Positions 54,001 to 62,840 of a DNA stretch of 64,000 nt are shown in pieces. The notes below the pieces were generated by a model. That model was not told the origin of the DNA, did no database searches, and saw only the letters and a list, made by a program, of their open reading frames with translations. Every line of letters begins with the position of its first letter. Positions within the stretch are counted from its first letter, which is position 1. Source of the DNA: Vibrio splendidus (GTDB lineage: Bacteria > Pseudomonadota > Gammaproteobacteria > Enterobacterales > Vibrionaceae); the NCBI RefSeq assembly GCF_003345295.1, contig NZ_CP031056.1:1860001-1924000 (forward strand), read 5' to 3'. The position numbers were made by a program, and so were the translations under genes.

Positions 54001-54843
54001 GTGCGCGCACAACGATCTGAGCTACATCTACCGCCATTTCCAAGGACTCTTTTGAAGTTAACTCACTTTAAATACAAAACACGCAAAGGCCCAGACTACC
54101 GACATGGCGATCAGGTGTCTTTCATGGACATCAAACAGACCTTCGGTATGGGCAGCATTCGCGTGGGAGCTTGGGTTTCTAAAGAAGAGAAGGAGCTAGC
54201 CGCGAATCTGATATTCGACTCGCTGGCAGACTTAGCTTACATCTTGGCTCTGCCGCCAGAAGCAATTGGCCTCCGCGGTACACTAGGCTTAGCGTTCGGC
54301 AGTGGTGGCAGAAAGGGTGTACAAGCACACTACGCGCCAAACCAAAGAGAGTTAGCCCTCGCTAAAAACGCAGGTGCTGGCGCGTTAGCGCATGAGTTCT
54401 GGCATGCATTTGACCACTACATTGCCGAAAAGGCCTTTGAGATTGGTGACACCTCAGGCCCAAGAAAACACATCTTGTTTGCCAGTGACTGTTGGTTACA
54501 CGACAGAAAGGTGCGACCTCATCCATTAAACGAAAGTTTGATGTCAGTATTCGATGCCACACTACTCAGTGACAACAACCTAGATAAACACGACTACGTT
54601 GCACGCAGTGTCATTGCAGACAAGGCAACTTCGGCTCGTTACTTCTCACTACCAACAGAAATGATGGCGCGAGCCTTTGAAGCTACGATTGAATCCTGTT
54701 CAGATATCGAGAACTCTTACTTAGTCGATGGCACGACCAAGCCGGATATGTTCCCTCTCTATCCAGACCTCAAGCATCGCAAAGAGATTTATGAAGCGCT
54801 TCAAGGTTATTTCGCGCCGTTGGGTCGATCTCTAAGTAAGTAA
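54001..54843 (+). CDS. Putative zinc metallopeptidase-like protein (CLCA_X/LPD1-like)
   Basis: 280 residues from a GTG at 54001, with no strong ribosome site, so the start is uncertain. The H-E-F-W-H sequence near residue 131 (GALAHEFWHAFDHY) gives an HExxH zinc motif, with a DHY that is typical of large polyvalent-protein domain 1 and CLCA_X family proteins. No signal peptide. It could be a peptidase, or only keep the fold. Function in bacteria is unknown. It lies between a flavin reductase and a DUF4144 gene, both on the same strand. Confidence 0.7.
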   Translation: MRAQRSELHLPPFPRTLLKLTHFKYKTRKGPDYRHGDQVSFMDIKQTFGMGSIRVGAWVSKEEKELAANLIFDSLADLAYILALPPEAIGLRGTLGLAFGSGGRKGVQAHYAPNQRELALAKNAGAGALAHEFWHAFDHYIAEKAFEIGDTSGPRKHILFASDCWLHDRKVRPHPLNESLMSVFDATLLSDNNLDKHDYVARSVIADKATSARYFSLPTEMMARAFEATIESCSDIENSYLVDGTTKPDMFPLYPDLKHRKEIYEALQGYFAPLGRSLSK

Positions 54844-54935
54844 CGTTCGAGTCATTAGAGGTTAGAGATGATCCATCAACGAAAAGTGTTTATAGTCGAA
54901 AATCAAACTTCAACATCCATGATTTAGAGGCAGTA

Positions 54936-55259
54936 ATGATCAGTTGGCCATCTTTGGTAAAACTCGACGGTGACGATGAGCTTATTTACGTCGCATCCGA
55001 ACACGATTTTCAAGCAGAATGCTCAGACATGATCTTGGGCGAAGATGATTATCTGATTGATTCAGAGGGCGACAGCTACTCACTTGAATCAAGATCAAAT
55101 CAACTGTCTCTAGCGAAACGAGCTGAGCAGTATTCAGTTGAAAACGTGACCAAACTGATTCGAAATCACGAGTTCCAGAAAGCAGAAGTATGCCTGATGA
55201 AGATCCACTTCCTAACGATCGAAGAAGCGATTCAGTCTTTGGCTTTTGAGCCACGTTAA
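54936..55259 (+). CDS. DUF4144-like small acidic protein
   Basis: 107 residues, acidic, no signal peptide. AGAGGCAGTA before the ATG acts as the binding site. Its layout (MISWPSLVKLDGDDELIYVAS at the start, helical end LMKIHFLTIEEAIQSLAFEP) looks like the DUF4144 family of Vibrio and Shewanella, function unknown. A terminator follows. Confidence 0.7.
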   Translation: MISWPSLVKLDGDDELIYVASEHDFQAECSDMILGEDDYLIDSEGDSYSLESRSNQLSLAKRAEQYSVENVTKLIRNHEFQKAEVCLMKIHFLTIEEAIQSLAFEPR

Positions 55260-55320
55260 TATTGCTTTAGATTCGAAACCTGACTTCGAAGCACAGTAGT
55301 GAATTAATACAGTACAAACA

Positions 55321-55350
55321 AAAACAGCGCCAATTTAGGCGCTGTTTTTC
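55321..55350. terminator. Bidirectional terminator
   Basis: AAAACAGCGCC (55321-55331) pairs with GGCGCTGTTTT (55338-55348), six-base loop. Separates the DUF4144 gene from the convergent dcu gene. Confidence 0.92.
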
Positions 55351-55378
55351 GTTTCTTATCTCGTTATTGCAAGTTTAA

Positions 55379-56707
55379 TTAAGCGATAAAAATCTGAGCC
55401 AGTGCGTAGCCTAAACAACATGCACCTACTACACCGATTAAACCCACCGACATGAATGAGTGGTTGAAATACCACTTACCAATCTTGGTGGTGCCAGAGA
55501 CATCGAAGTTAACCGTTGCGATGTCTGATGGATAGTTCGGTATGAAGAAGTAGCCGTAAACTGCTGGCATCAAACCGATAAGCAGTGCTGGATCTAATCC
55601 TAAGCCAAGGCCAACAGGTAGCATCATACGTGCAGTAGCGGCTTGCGAGTTCACCACAACCGATACAATGAATAGCGCTAGTGCAAACGTCCATGGGTAA
55701 TTCGTTACCATTTCCACGATGCCAGACTTGAACTGAGGCATTGCATATTGGAAGTAAGTATCCGACATCCAAGCGATACCGAAGATAGCAATTGCTGCCA
55801 CCATACCCGATTTGAATACCACACCATTTGGTACATCACGTGGGTCAGTTTTGGTTGCCAGCAAGATGATACCGCCGAAACAGAGCATCATCATTTGGAT
55901 GATCACCGACATCTTGATTGGCTTGTCGCCGTCTACGATAGTTCTGATCTCAGGCACCATCGCCACGATAACAATCACCACAATTGAAAGTAGGAAAATC
56001 AACACTGCATTACGAGCCGAAGTTGGAAGCACTTCATCCAAAGAGGTCGCCGTCGTGTTCTCGATGCGTTTTTTCCACTCAGGATCTTTTAGACGCGCTT
56101 GGTATTCAGGATCGTCGTTCAGTTCTTTACCACGTTTCAAGCTATACAGAGAAAGCAAAAGTGTGCCGAACAGCGTTGCAGGAACCGTCACCATCAAAAT
56201 AGAAAGCAGAGTAATAGAGTGTTGGATATCAGAAAGTTGTGCGAGGTAATAAACCACTGCTGCCGAGATTGGAGACGCCGTAATCGCCAATTGAGACGCC
56301 ACCGATGCTGCCGCCATTGGGCGTTCAGGACGAATACCATTCTTCAACGCAACATCGCCGATGATTGGCATAATTGAGTAAACCGCGTGGCCAGTACCCA
56401 ATAGGAATGTCATCGAGTAAGTCACGAACGGTGCTATCAGGGTGACGCGTTTCGGGTTCTTTCTCAGCACCCTTTCCGCTACTTGCAACATGTATTTCAA
56501 ACCACCCGCCGCTTCTAAAATCGAAGCACAAGTCACAACGGCGAGAATGATCAACATGACGGTGACAGGTGGAGACGTTGGTGGCATCTTGAAGACAAAC
56601 ACCTCGATAACCAAGCCAATCCCAGAAACAACACCTAAGCCGATACCGCCATACCGAGACCCGATATAAAGTACGACTAATAAAAATAGAAACTCAAAAT
56701 ACAACAT
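55379..56707 (-). CDS. Anaerobic C4-dicarboxylate transporter, Dcu family
   Basis: 442 residues from ATG 56707 (a TTG two codons upstream exists). About ten to twelve membrane helices. DcuA/DcuB carriers exchange fumarate, succinate, malate and aspartate during fumarate respiration. Seen: RYGGIGLGVVSGIGLVIEVF, AAGGLKYMLQVAERVLRKNP and YSMTFLLGTGHAVYSIMPI, close to DcuB/DcuA sequence. It looks nearer DcuB than DcuA, but the choice is unsure. No neighbouring fumarase or DcuS/DcuR genes. Confidence 0.9.
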   Translation of the reverse strand: MLYFEFLFLLVVLYIGSRYGGIGLGVVSGIGLVIEVFVFKMPPTSPPVTVMLIILAVVTCASILEAAGGLKYMLQVAERVLRKNPKRVTLIAPFVTYSMTFLLGTGHAVYSIMPIIGDVALKNGIRPERPMAAASVASQLAITASPISAAVVYYLAQLSDIQHSITLLSILMVTVPATLFGTLLLSLYSLKRGKELNDDPEYQARLKDPEWKKRIENTTATSLDEVLPTSARNAVLIFLLSIVVIVIVAMVPEIRTIVDGDKPIKMSVIIQMMMLCFGGIILLATKTDPRDVPNGVVFKSGMVAAIAIFGIAWMSDTYFQYAMPQFKSGIVEMVTNYPWTFALALFIVSVVVNSQAATARMMLPVGLGLGLDPALLIGLMPAVYGYFFIPNYPSDIATVNFDVSGTTKIGKWYFNHSFMSVGLIGVVGACCLGYALAQIFIA

Positions 56708-57118
56708 AAGCAACCTTGCTAAAAATATGGACTAATTATATTTTGTCCCTAAGCTCAGCCATTTACTTATTGCTTGGTCACACTATCATTGCAGGCTCAC
56801 GCAAATTGTTTTTTATAAGATTATGGTCACGCTCCCAAGCCTGTAAGTTTATGAATTGTAATAGGAAGCTAGGCACTCAACCTAGATTTGTTATGTATGA
56901 TAGCCATTATTGTGTCTGTTAGAACCGCATGGCCTATCAAACATCAGACTCATAACTGAACGATATTATTCCAACCCAAAACAATCGCACCTTAAGTCAA
57001 TCCGGAGCATGTTACACAGCCAACACCGCTGATTATCACTCAACGCTGACTCGCCTATCCTTAGACACTATGTCAAAATACTCGCCCTCATGATGACAAC
57101 ACATAAAGAACCACGGAT
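56708..57118. other. Divergent intergenic region, dcu / HAD gene
   Basis: About 410 bases with promoters for both. FNR and CRP sites would be expected before dcu, but no full match was seen by eye. No gene or repeat identified. Confidence 0.4.
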
Positions 57119-57778
57119 ATGAATTTTCAAGCTGCTATTTTTGATATGGATGGACTGCTGCTCGACACCGAGCGACTTTGTATGCAGGTTTTTGAAGAAG
57201 CATGTCACGCGCAAGGTGTTCCGTTTTTGCAGGATGTTTACCTAGGCATCATTGGTTGTAACGCAAAAACCATCGAACAGATCTTTAGAAATGGCTACGG
57301 CGAAGGGTTAGATTACCCAGCATTGAACAACGAATGGCGCACCCGCTACAGTGCGATTGTTAAGCACCAAGCTATCCCAGTAAAAGATGGTGTGATTGAG
57401 TTGCTAGAGTGGCTAAAGTCGAATGACATTCCAATCGCAGTGGCAACCTCAACTCAACTTGATATCGCGAAGAAGAAGCTTGAGCTGGCTGGCCTAGATT
57501 CTTACTTCACCTCACTAAGCACAGGCTGCGAAGTGACTCACGGCAAGCCTCACCCAGAGATCTATTTATTGGCGGCAGAACGCCTAGGTGTTGCGCCTGA
57601 AACTTGCCTAGCGTTTGAAGATTCAAACAACGGCATTCGCGCTTCTATGGCAGCCAACATGATCAGCTTCCAGATCCCTGATTTAGTAGAGCCATGTGAC
57701 GAAGTAAAAGCGCTTGGTCACACCATCAGCCCTTCCCTGCACCATGTGTTAGCACAGCTCCAACAAGCCGCTGCTTAA
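57119..57778 (+). CDS. HAD hydrolase, beta-phosphoglucomutase-like
   Basis: 219 residues. Nucleophile motif FDMDGLLLDTE (Asp9, Asp11), the squiggle and cap (IGCNAKTIEQIF), motif II ATSTQLD, motif III HGKPHPEIY with Lys, and motif IV FEDSNNGIRAS. This pattern is that of sugar phosphate phosphatases and beta-phosphoglucomutases (YcjU/YniC/YqaB type). Without substrate evidence a phosphatase is the safer call. The gene is followed by a terminator. Confidence 0.9.
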   Translation: MNFQAAIFDMDGLLLDTERLCMQVFEEACHAQGVPFLQDVYLGIIGCNAKTIEQIFRNGYGEGLDYPALNNEWRTRYSAIVKHQAIPVKDGVIELLEWLKSNDIPIAVATSTQLDIAKKKLELAGLDSYFTSLSTGCEVTHGKPHPEIYLLAAERLGVAPETCLAFEDSNNGIRASMAANMISFQIPDLVEPCDEVKALGHTISPSLHHVLAQLQQAAA

Positions 57779-57847
57779 GCTCTGATTACCGTTGATAAGG
57801 CTTTTATCTGTTTCGTCCTAAAATACGTAGACAAGCCTCTCTATTAA

Positions 57848-57873
57848 GCCGACTCACAGAGTCGGTTTTTTTG
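57848..57873 (+). terminator. Rho-independent terminator
   Basis: CCGACTC (57849-57855) pairs with GAGTCGG (57859-57865), three-base loop, T7. Confidence 0.9.
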
Positions 57874-57988
57874 TTGATATTCCTTTTATAAAAGATAAAA
57901 ACTCGCGCTTGAAACTGTTACAGTCGATATGAAACGACACTGATCGATAAACAACATTGATAACGTCTACATATGGAGAAAGGGACGC

Positions 57989-58615
57989 GTGATAGAAAAA
58001 TTTGAAAGCCAACTACTTGATTTTGTACAGCAAGAAATGACACAAGACGCAGCGCACGACATCAGCCACATCAAGCGCGTAGTCAAAACCGCCAAGGCTT
58101 TGTGTACTCAAGAGCAGGCTAAGCTTGAAGTCGTTTTACCCGCCGCTTACCTTCATGATTGTTTCACCTTTCCTAAGAATCACCCAGACAGAGCCCAAAG
58201 CTCACAAATGGCGGCCGACAAGGCTATCTCTTTCCTCAAATCTATCGAGTATCCCGCGTCCTATCTTGATGAAATCCATCATGCCATTGTCACGCACAGC
58301 TACAGCGCTAACATCACACCTGAAACCTTGGAAGCGCAAATAGTCCAAGATGCGGATCGCCTCGATTCTCTCGGTGCAATTGGCATTGCACGCTGTCTAT
58401 ACGTGGGTCAAAGCTTTAACGCTGAACTCTATAACCACGAAGATCCATTCGCTGAACATCGTGACTTGGATGACAAGCATTACAGCGTCGACCATTTCTA
58501 CGTGAAGCTATTTAAGTTGGCTGAAACAATGAATACAGAATCCGCCAAATTAGAAGCGAACAAGCGCACCGACTACATGCGTGGCTTTCTTGAACAATTG
58601 GGCGCCGAAGTTTAA
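57989..58615 (+). CDS. HD domain phosphohydrolase
   Basis: 208 residues from a GTG preceded by AGAAAGGGACGC. Metal-binding motifs: HDISHIKRVV (His and Asp), YLHDCFTF (HD pair), then HAIVTHSYSAN and VQDADRLDSLGAIGIARC. It is like E. coli YedJ/YpgQ, small HD nucleotidases or phosphohydrolases. Cytoplasmic. The GNAT and Tag genes follow at short distance, which suggests a shared transcript, though functions do not match in an obvious way. Confidence 0.87.
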   Translation: MIEKFESQLLDFVQQEMTQDAAHDISHIKRVVKTAKALCTQEQAKLEVVLPAAYLHDCFTFPKNHPDRAQSSQMAADKAISFLKSIEYPASYLDEIHHAIVTHSYSANITPETLEAQIVQDADRLDSLGAIGIARCLYVGQSFNAELYNHEDPFAEHRDLDDKHYSVDHFYVKLFKLAETMNTESAKLEANKRTDYMRGFLEQLGAEV

Positions 58616-58657
58616 CGGCTTAAAAAAAGAGACACGCGATAAGGAAGAGAGAAGGAT

Positions 58658-59155
58658 ATGGAAATAAACCGCTTTAAAGCATCCGACGCTGAAGAGATCG
58701 TCACTTGGTTTACATCACTCGAAGACTACGTACTATGGGGCGGACGAACCTTTGGTTGGCCGTTAGAAGCCGCCTCCATCATTGAACGTTCTCAAGAGCC
58801 CCATGTCGAGCTTTACACATTCTCCATATCTAGCACTAACTCGAATGCTAATGACTTGCTCGGTTTTATGGAGTTTCAACGTATGTCAGACAGTGAACTT
58901 CGTTTCTGCCGAGTTGCGATTCACCCAAACCAACGTGGTAAAGGGCTTGGGCAATCCATGATAGAAAGTGCATTAGAAGCAGCGAAAGAAATTCCTGATG
59001 TCACCACCATCAGCTTAGCGGTCTTTCAACAGAATATCGGCGCAAAGCGCTGCTACGACAAAGCGGGCTTTCAGGTGGTCGACAAAGAACCAAGCGTGAA
59101 AGAATTCAATGGCAAAACCTGGCCCTTGTATCAAATGGAATTAAAGCTCGGCTAG
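58658..59155 (+). CDS. GNAT family N-acetyltransferase
   Basis: 165 residues. Acetyl-CoA-binding motif in RVAIHPNQRGKGLGQSMIESAL and the C-terminal NIGAKRCYDKAGF segment, both typical of GNAT enzymes. Substrate unknown. AGAAGGAT lies directly before the ATG. Its stop codon overlaps the start of an 18-bp repeat tract. Confidence 0.9.
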   Translation: MEINRFKASDAEEIVTWFTSLEDYVLWGGRTFGWPLEAASIIERSQEPHVELYTFSISSTNSNANDLLGFMEFQRMSDSELRFCRVAIHPNQRGKGLGQSMIESALEAAKEIPDVTTISLAVFQQNIGAKRCYDKAGFQVVDKEPSVKEFNGKTWPLYQMELKLG

Positions 59156-59244
59156 TTTGTTCTAATTATCAGGCTGGTTTTGATTAATAAGATTGTTTTA
59201 ATTAACAGACTTACTTTAGTTAACAGAATTGTTTTAATTGCGAG
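59155..59244 (+). repeat. Five degenerate 18-bp tandem repeats
   Basis: Units at 59155, 59173, 59191, 59209 and 59227, each 18 bases, following a consensus near GATTGTTTTAATTAACAG. Units 3 and 4 end in TTAACAG, and units 1, 3 and 5 share TTGTT or TTGTTTTAATT. They fill the space between the GNAT stop codon and the glycosylase gene. May be a slippage minisatellite or a set of protein-binding sites. Confidence 0.75.
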
Positions 59245-59298
59245 ATTTGACCCCATATCATTAAGCATTGGCTACACAGATGTAATTTGGAACCTTCA

Positions 59299-59985
59299 AT
59301 GACCCAAGAAAAATTCGACACCATTTATCAACGTGCCGCTCACCGTAAAGGCGGAGCAGCCGAGCTCGAAAAGATTGTTCGTGCGCCCCTTTCACAAGCT
59401 GAGCTATCACAAATCACAGACGACCGTTGGTTGGCAGCCTTTACTGAAAAGGTATTCCAATGTGGTATTTCGTGGAATGTGGTGAGAAAGAAGTGGCCGC
59501 AATTTGAAGAAGTGTTCTTTGAATTCAATATCGAAAAAATGCTGATGCTGCCGAATGAAATGTGGGAGCAGAAAGCGCAAGACCCACGTATTATTCGCCA
59601 CCTCACCAAGGTGATGACCATCCCTGCCAATGCCACCATGATTAACAATGCCAAGCGTGAGGCGGATTCATTCTCGCAAATGATTGCCGAGTGGCCATCA
59701 GAACGCATTACAGAACTTTGGGATTACCTGAAAAAGCACGGTAAACGATTGGGCGGTAATACTGGCGCTTACACCTTGCGCCAAATGGGCAAAGATACTT
59801 TTATCTTATCTTCTGACGTTGAAGCGCATCTGCGCAGTACCGATGTGGTCGATAGTGGTCGTAACACCAAGCGAGCACAACTGGCAGCGGGTAAAGCCTT
59901 CAACGAATGGCAACAACAATCAGGTCGTAGCTTAAGCGAAATAAGCCAGATCGTTGCGTACAGCTGCGGTGATAATCGCGTCTAG
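59299..59985 (+). CDS. DNA-3-methyladenine glycosylase I-like protein
   Basis: 228 residues from ATG 59299 (a TTG four codons earlier is possible). Helical glycosylase fold of the Tag family: FTEKVFQCGISWNVVRKKW, FNIEKMLML and LGGNTGAYTLRQMGKDTFIL. It would remove alkylated bases from DNA, starting base-excision repair. The usual E. coli Tag zinc site, Cys and His near both ends, is not evident, and the protein is longer, so this is a diverged Tag relative. Confidence 0.82.
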   Translation: MTQEKFDTIYQRAAHRKGGAAELEKIVRAPLSQAELSQITDDRWLAAFTEKVFQCGISWNVVRKKWPQFEEVFFEFNIEKMLMLPNEMWEQKAQDPRIIRHLTKVMTIPANATMINNAKREADSFSQMIAEWPSERITELWDYLKKHGKRLGGNTGAYTLRQMGKDTFILSSDVEAHLRSTDVVDSGRNTKRAQLAAGKAFNEWQQQSGRSLSEISQIVAYSCGDNRV

Positions 59986-60090
59986 TTTTAGGGCGAATGA
60001 CTTAAAGCTCTAGATTGCACACAGTTCACTGCAAACTAAATGTTATAAGTCATTAACAAATAAGCGTGCATCGCACTTTCATCCGGTGGC

Positions 60091-60114
60091 ATTGTATAGA
60101 TAAATGTATACAAT
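60091..60114. promoter_or_regulatory. Inverted repeat, probable GntR operator
   Basis: ATTGTATA (60091-60098) and TATACAAT (60107-60114), with eight bases between; the right part contains TGTATACA at 60105-60112. It lies about 70 bases before the GntR start, where an autoregulatory site would be. Confidence 0.6.
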
Positions 60115-60179
60115 ATAGAGTAACTCTCATGAATTATTCTCGACTTACCCAACTCGACTAAACAAGGGCCCTTATCTCT

Positions 60180-60914
60180 ATGACAGCTCTCAAAAATTCT
60201 GTCTCCAAAGGTGTAAAAACGAAAGTAACAGGCCAGACTCAAGACGATGTTGTTTACTGCCATATCTTCGACGCGATACTAGAACAAAGGTTGCCACCAG
60301 CCACCAAATTAAGCGAAGAAGCCTTAGCAGAAATCTTTAGTGTTAGCCGCACCATTATCCGTCGTGCCTTGCTGCGTCTCTCTTTAGAACAAGTTGTGGT
60401 GATCCGTCCAAACCGAGGTGCAATGATTGCTGCGCCGACAGTTGATGAAGCTAAGCAAATATTTAAAGCACGTGAAGTAATGGAAATTGCTATCACTGAG
60501 CTAGCCGTTAAAAACGCAACTAAAGCTCAAATCGAAGAGTGCAGAAAATTGGTCGCGAAAGAGAATTGTGCTTTCGACCAAGGTGATTACGGCTCTGGCT
60601 TACGTTTGTCTGGAGAGTTCCACATCAAACTGGCTGAAATGGCAGAGAACGCACCACTGCTCGCTTTCCAACGCAGCTTGGTATCGCAAACCTCACTGCT
60701 GATCGCTCAGTACGAAACCGGCAACCACTCGAACTGCTCTCTAGACGAACATTCGGGATTGCTTGATGCGATTGAGTCTGGCAACGAACAACAAGCGGTA
60801 GAATTGATGCACGAGCACCTAAGCCACATTCGTTCGAAGCTCAACCTAGACAGCAGCACCGCATCGAGCGACCTGCATGTCGTTTTCTCTGATCTGCTTA
60901 AGAGCAAGTCATAG
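60180..60914 (+). CDS. GntR family regulator, FadR/FCD subgroup
   Basis: 244 residues. N-terminal winged helix (KLSEEALAEIFSVSRTIIRR, IRPNRGAMIA), then an FCD effector domain with metal/ligand residues in LSGEFHIKLAEMA and the His of HSGLLDAIE and HEHLSHIR. Members often regulate catabolic operons. It lies upstream of xanthine dehydrogenase genes, and matching TGTATACA palindromes occur before both, so it most likely regulates purine catabolism. Inducer unknown. Confidence 0.9.
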   Translation: MTALKNSVSKGVKTKVTGQTQDDVVYCHIFDAILEQRLPPATKLSEEALAEIFSVSRTIIRRALLRLSLEQVVVIRPNRGAMIAAPTVDEAKQIFKAREVMEIAITELAVKNATKAQIEECRKLVAKENCAFDQGDYGSGLRLSGEFHIKLAEMAENAPLLAFQRSLVSQTSLLIAQYETGNHSNCSLDEHSGLLDAIESGNEQQAVELMHEHLSHIRSKLNLDSSTASSDLHVVFSDLLKSKS

Positions 60915-60942
60915 AAGATTCAACAAACGATTGATAACCATC

Positions 60943-60998
60943 TGTTAACAACTTTTTGTTAACAGCTTTTTGTTAACAGCTTTTTGTTAACAAAACTG
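60943..60998 (+). repeat. Four 14-bp tandem repeats containing TGTTAACA
   Basis: TGTTAACA occurs at 60943, 60957, 60971 and 60985, exactly 14 bases apart, joined by AACTTTT or AGCTTTT. The second and third units are nearly identical. GTTAAC is palindromic. Sits between the GntR stop and its terminator. Confidence 0.85.
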
Positions 60999-61000
60999 GA

Positions 61001-61034
61001 GAGAAGTAAGCCCCTGCGTTTACTTCTCTTTTTT
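61001..61034 (+). terminator. Rho-independent terminator after GntR gene
   Basis: GAGAAGTAA (61001-61009) pairs with TTACTTCTC (61020-61028), followed by T6. Confidence 0.88.
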
Positions 61035-61166
61035 ATGCCCTCTCACCTAAAAATAAAGACGACGATCGGCTCACATCCATCTAAAACACTGTCTATTCTA
61101 GCCTCAACAACGATCTTAGCCTCTATAGAATCACTTCCAACAGTGCCATAAACCCCGCCTTTATCT

Positions 61167-61267
61167 TGTATACATAGCTATCAATTTATTCACGCCAGAA
61201 ACTGTTCACCTTCAATTCAACCCCTTATAAAACAGACAACTACAGTCAAAAATAAATTGTACACAAT
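61167..61267. promoter_or_regulatory. Candidate GntR operators before xdhA
   Basis: TGTATACA at 61167-61174 and ATTGTACACAAT at 61256-61267 resemble the palindrome before the GntR gene. They lie 130-230 bases before xdhA, suggesting the same regulator acts on both. Confidence 0.5.
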
Positions 61268-61394
61268 CATCCGACAAGACCATTTGTTGCATTTTTGTAA
61301 ATAAATAGTTGACCACAGGGTCAGGATGGATAATTATTGACCTAGAAGTCAAAAAGAATACACATGGAAATATGTCGATTTACAAGGAGGTCTC

Positions 61395-62840
61395 TTGATT
61401 ACTTTTTTGCTCAATCAGGAAATAAGACGTGAAGATAATCTGTCGCCAAATATGACAGTGCTCAACTACCTTCGTACCAAGGTTAATAAAACGGGTACAA
61501 AAGAAGGTTGTGGGTCGGGTGACTGTGGCGCATGTACCGTCGTTTTAGGTGAAGTGGTGGATGGGCAGCTGCAATACCGCTCGGTGAACTCTTGCCTTAC
61601 GTTCGTTTCAGCGCTGCACGGAAAACAGCTAATCACAGTAGAAGATCTACAAAACCGAGATAAATCACTGCACCCTGTACAGAAAGCGGTGGTTGATTTT
61701 CACGGTTCACAGTGTGGTTACTGCACGCCGGGCTTCATCATGTCGATGTTTGCGCTAGGCAAGAACAAACCCGATGCGAGCAAAGAAGACGTCATGGAAT
61801 CACTGGCGGGTAACCTATGTCGCTGTACTGGCTACCGACCAATTGTTGATGCTGCGATGTCGCTTTCAACAGACCAACCTTTGATCGACCAGTTTGCAGA
61901 ACTTGAACGCAACACCATCAAGAAGCTAGAAGATATTCAAGACACCGAGGCCAACTTACGCCTTGGTCACCTCACCGCTTTTTCCCCGAAAAGCACCGAT
62001 GAGTTGGCCAAGCTTTTTCAAGCGCACCCGAACGCTAAGCTGGTTGCTGGCGGCACGGATTTAGCACTGGAAGTGACACAATTCCATCGTGAGATTGAAA
62101 CACTGATCAGCGTAAACCTTGTTGAAGATATGAAGGTATGCGAAGAGACCGACACCGACTTAATCATAGGTGCCAACCTGCCTATCAGTGACTCTTACGC
62201 ACTACTGAAAAAACACTACCCAGATTTTGGTGAGCTACTGCACCGCTTTGCTTCGCTGCAAGTGCGTAACCAAGGTACCATTGGCGGTAATGTAGCCAAT
62301 GCTTCACCTATCGGAGACACCCCTCCTCTGCTGATTGCCCTGAACGCGAAGATCAAACTTCGTTGCGGCGACGAGTCACGCACGATGCCGATTGAAGATT
62401 ACTTCATCAGCTACAAAGTGACGGCGCAAAAAGAGAGTGAATTCATTGAACAGATCATCATTCCTAAGCCAACCAACGACAGCTTCCGAGCTTACAAAGT
62501 GTCGAAACGTTTAGACGACGACATCTCTGCGGTGTGTGGTGCGTTTGATATTCAAATTGAAGATGGCAAGGTTTCTTACGCTCGTATCGCTTTCGGCGGT
62601 ATGGCAGCAACGCCTAAGCGTGCAACTCGTTGTGAAAATACGTTATTAGGCAAACCGTGGACAGACGCTAATATTAAGTTAGCGATGCAGGAACTGTATA
62701 ACGACTTTGAGCCGCTCTCTGATTTCCGTGCAAGCCAAGAATACCGTTCATTGTCGGCGGCCAATATGTTGCGTCGCTACTTCATTGAACAACAGAACAA
62801 AAACAACCAAATCGAAACAAGGGTAACGTCTTATGTCTAA
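61395..62840 (+). CDS. xdhA: Xanthine dehydrogenase small subunit (Fe-S and FAD)
   Basis: 481 residues starting at TTG 61395, chosen because AAGGAGG at 61384-61390 sits four bases upstream. Two [2Fe-2S] sites: GCGSGDCGACTV with NSCLTF in the first, and GSQCGYCTPGFIM with NLCRCTGYRP in the second. FAD domain in LVAGGTDLALEV and GTIGGNVANASPIGD. With the large subunit it oxidises hypoxanthine and xanthine to urate using NAD. Its stop overlaps the start of xdhB by eight bases. Regulated probably by the upstream GntR protein. Confidence 0.95.
   Translation: MITFLLNQEIRREDNLSPNMTVLNYLRTKVNKTGTKEGCGSGDCGACTVVLGEVVDGQLQYRSVNSCLTFVSALHGKQLITVEDLQNRDKSLHPVQKAVVDFHGSQCGYCTPGFIMSMFALGKNKPDASKEDVMESLAGNLCRCTGYRPIVDAAMSLSTDQPLIDQFAELERNTIKKLEDIQDTEANLRLGHLTAFSPKSTDELAKLFQAHPNAKLVAGGTDLALEVTQFHREIETLISVNLVEDMKVCEETDTDLIIGANLPISDSYALLKKHYPDFGELLHRFASLQVRNQGTIGGNVANASPIGDTPPLLIALNAKIKLRCGDESRTMPIEDYFISYKVTAQKESEFIEQIIIPKPTNDSFRAYKVSKRLDDDISAVCGAFDIQIEDGKVSYARIAFGGMAATPKRATRCENTLLGKPWTDANIKLAMQELYNDFEPLSDFRASQEYRSLSAANMLRRYFIEQQNKNNQIETRVTSYV

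Larger units (their letters stand above)
60915..61394. other. Region between GntR and xdhA: repeats, terminator, operators
   Basis: About 480 bases. It holds the 14-bp repeats (60943-60998), a terminator (61001-61034), two TGTATACA/TTGTACACAA sites and the xdh promoter with AAGGAGG just before the xdhA start. No open frame of note. Confidence 0.6.

Noticed and set aside
55748..56377. Several plus-strand frames inside the dcu gene
   Set aside because: His/Thr/Ile-rich and cysteine-rich translations with no recognisable domain, opposite a conserved transporter.
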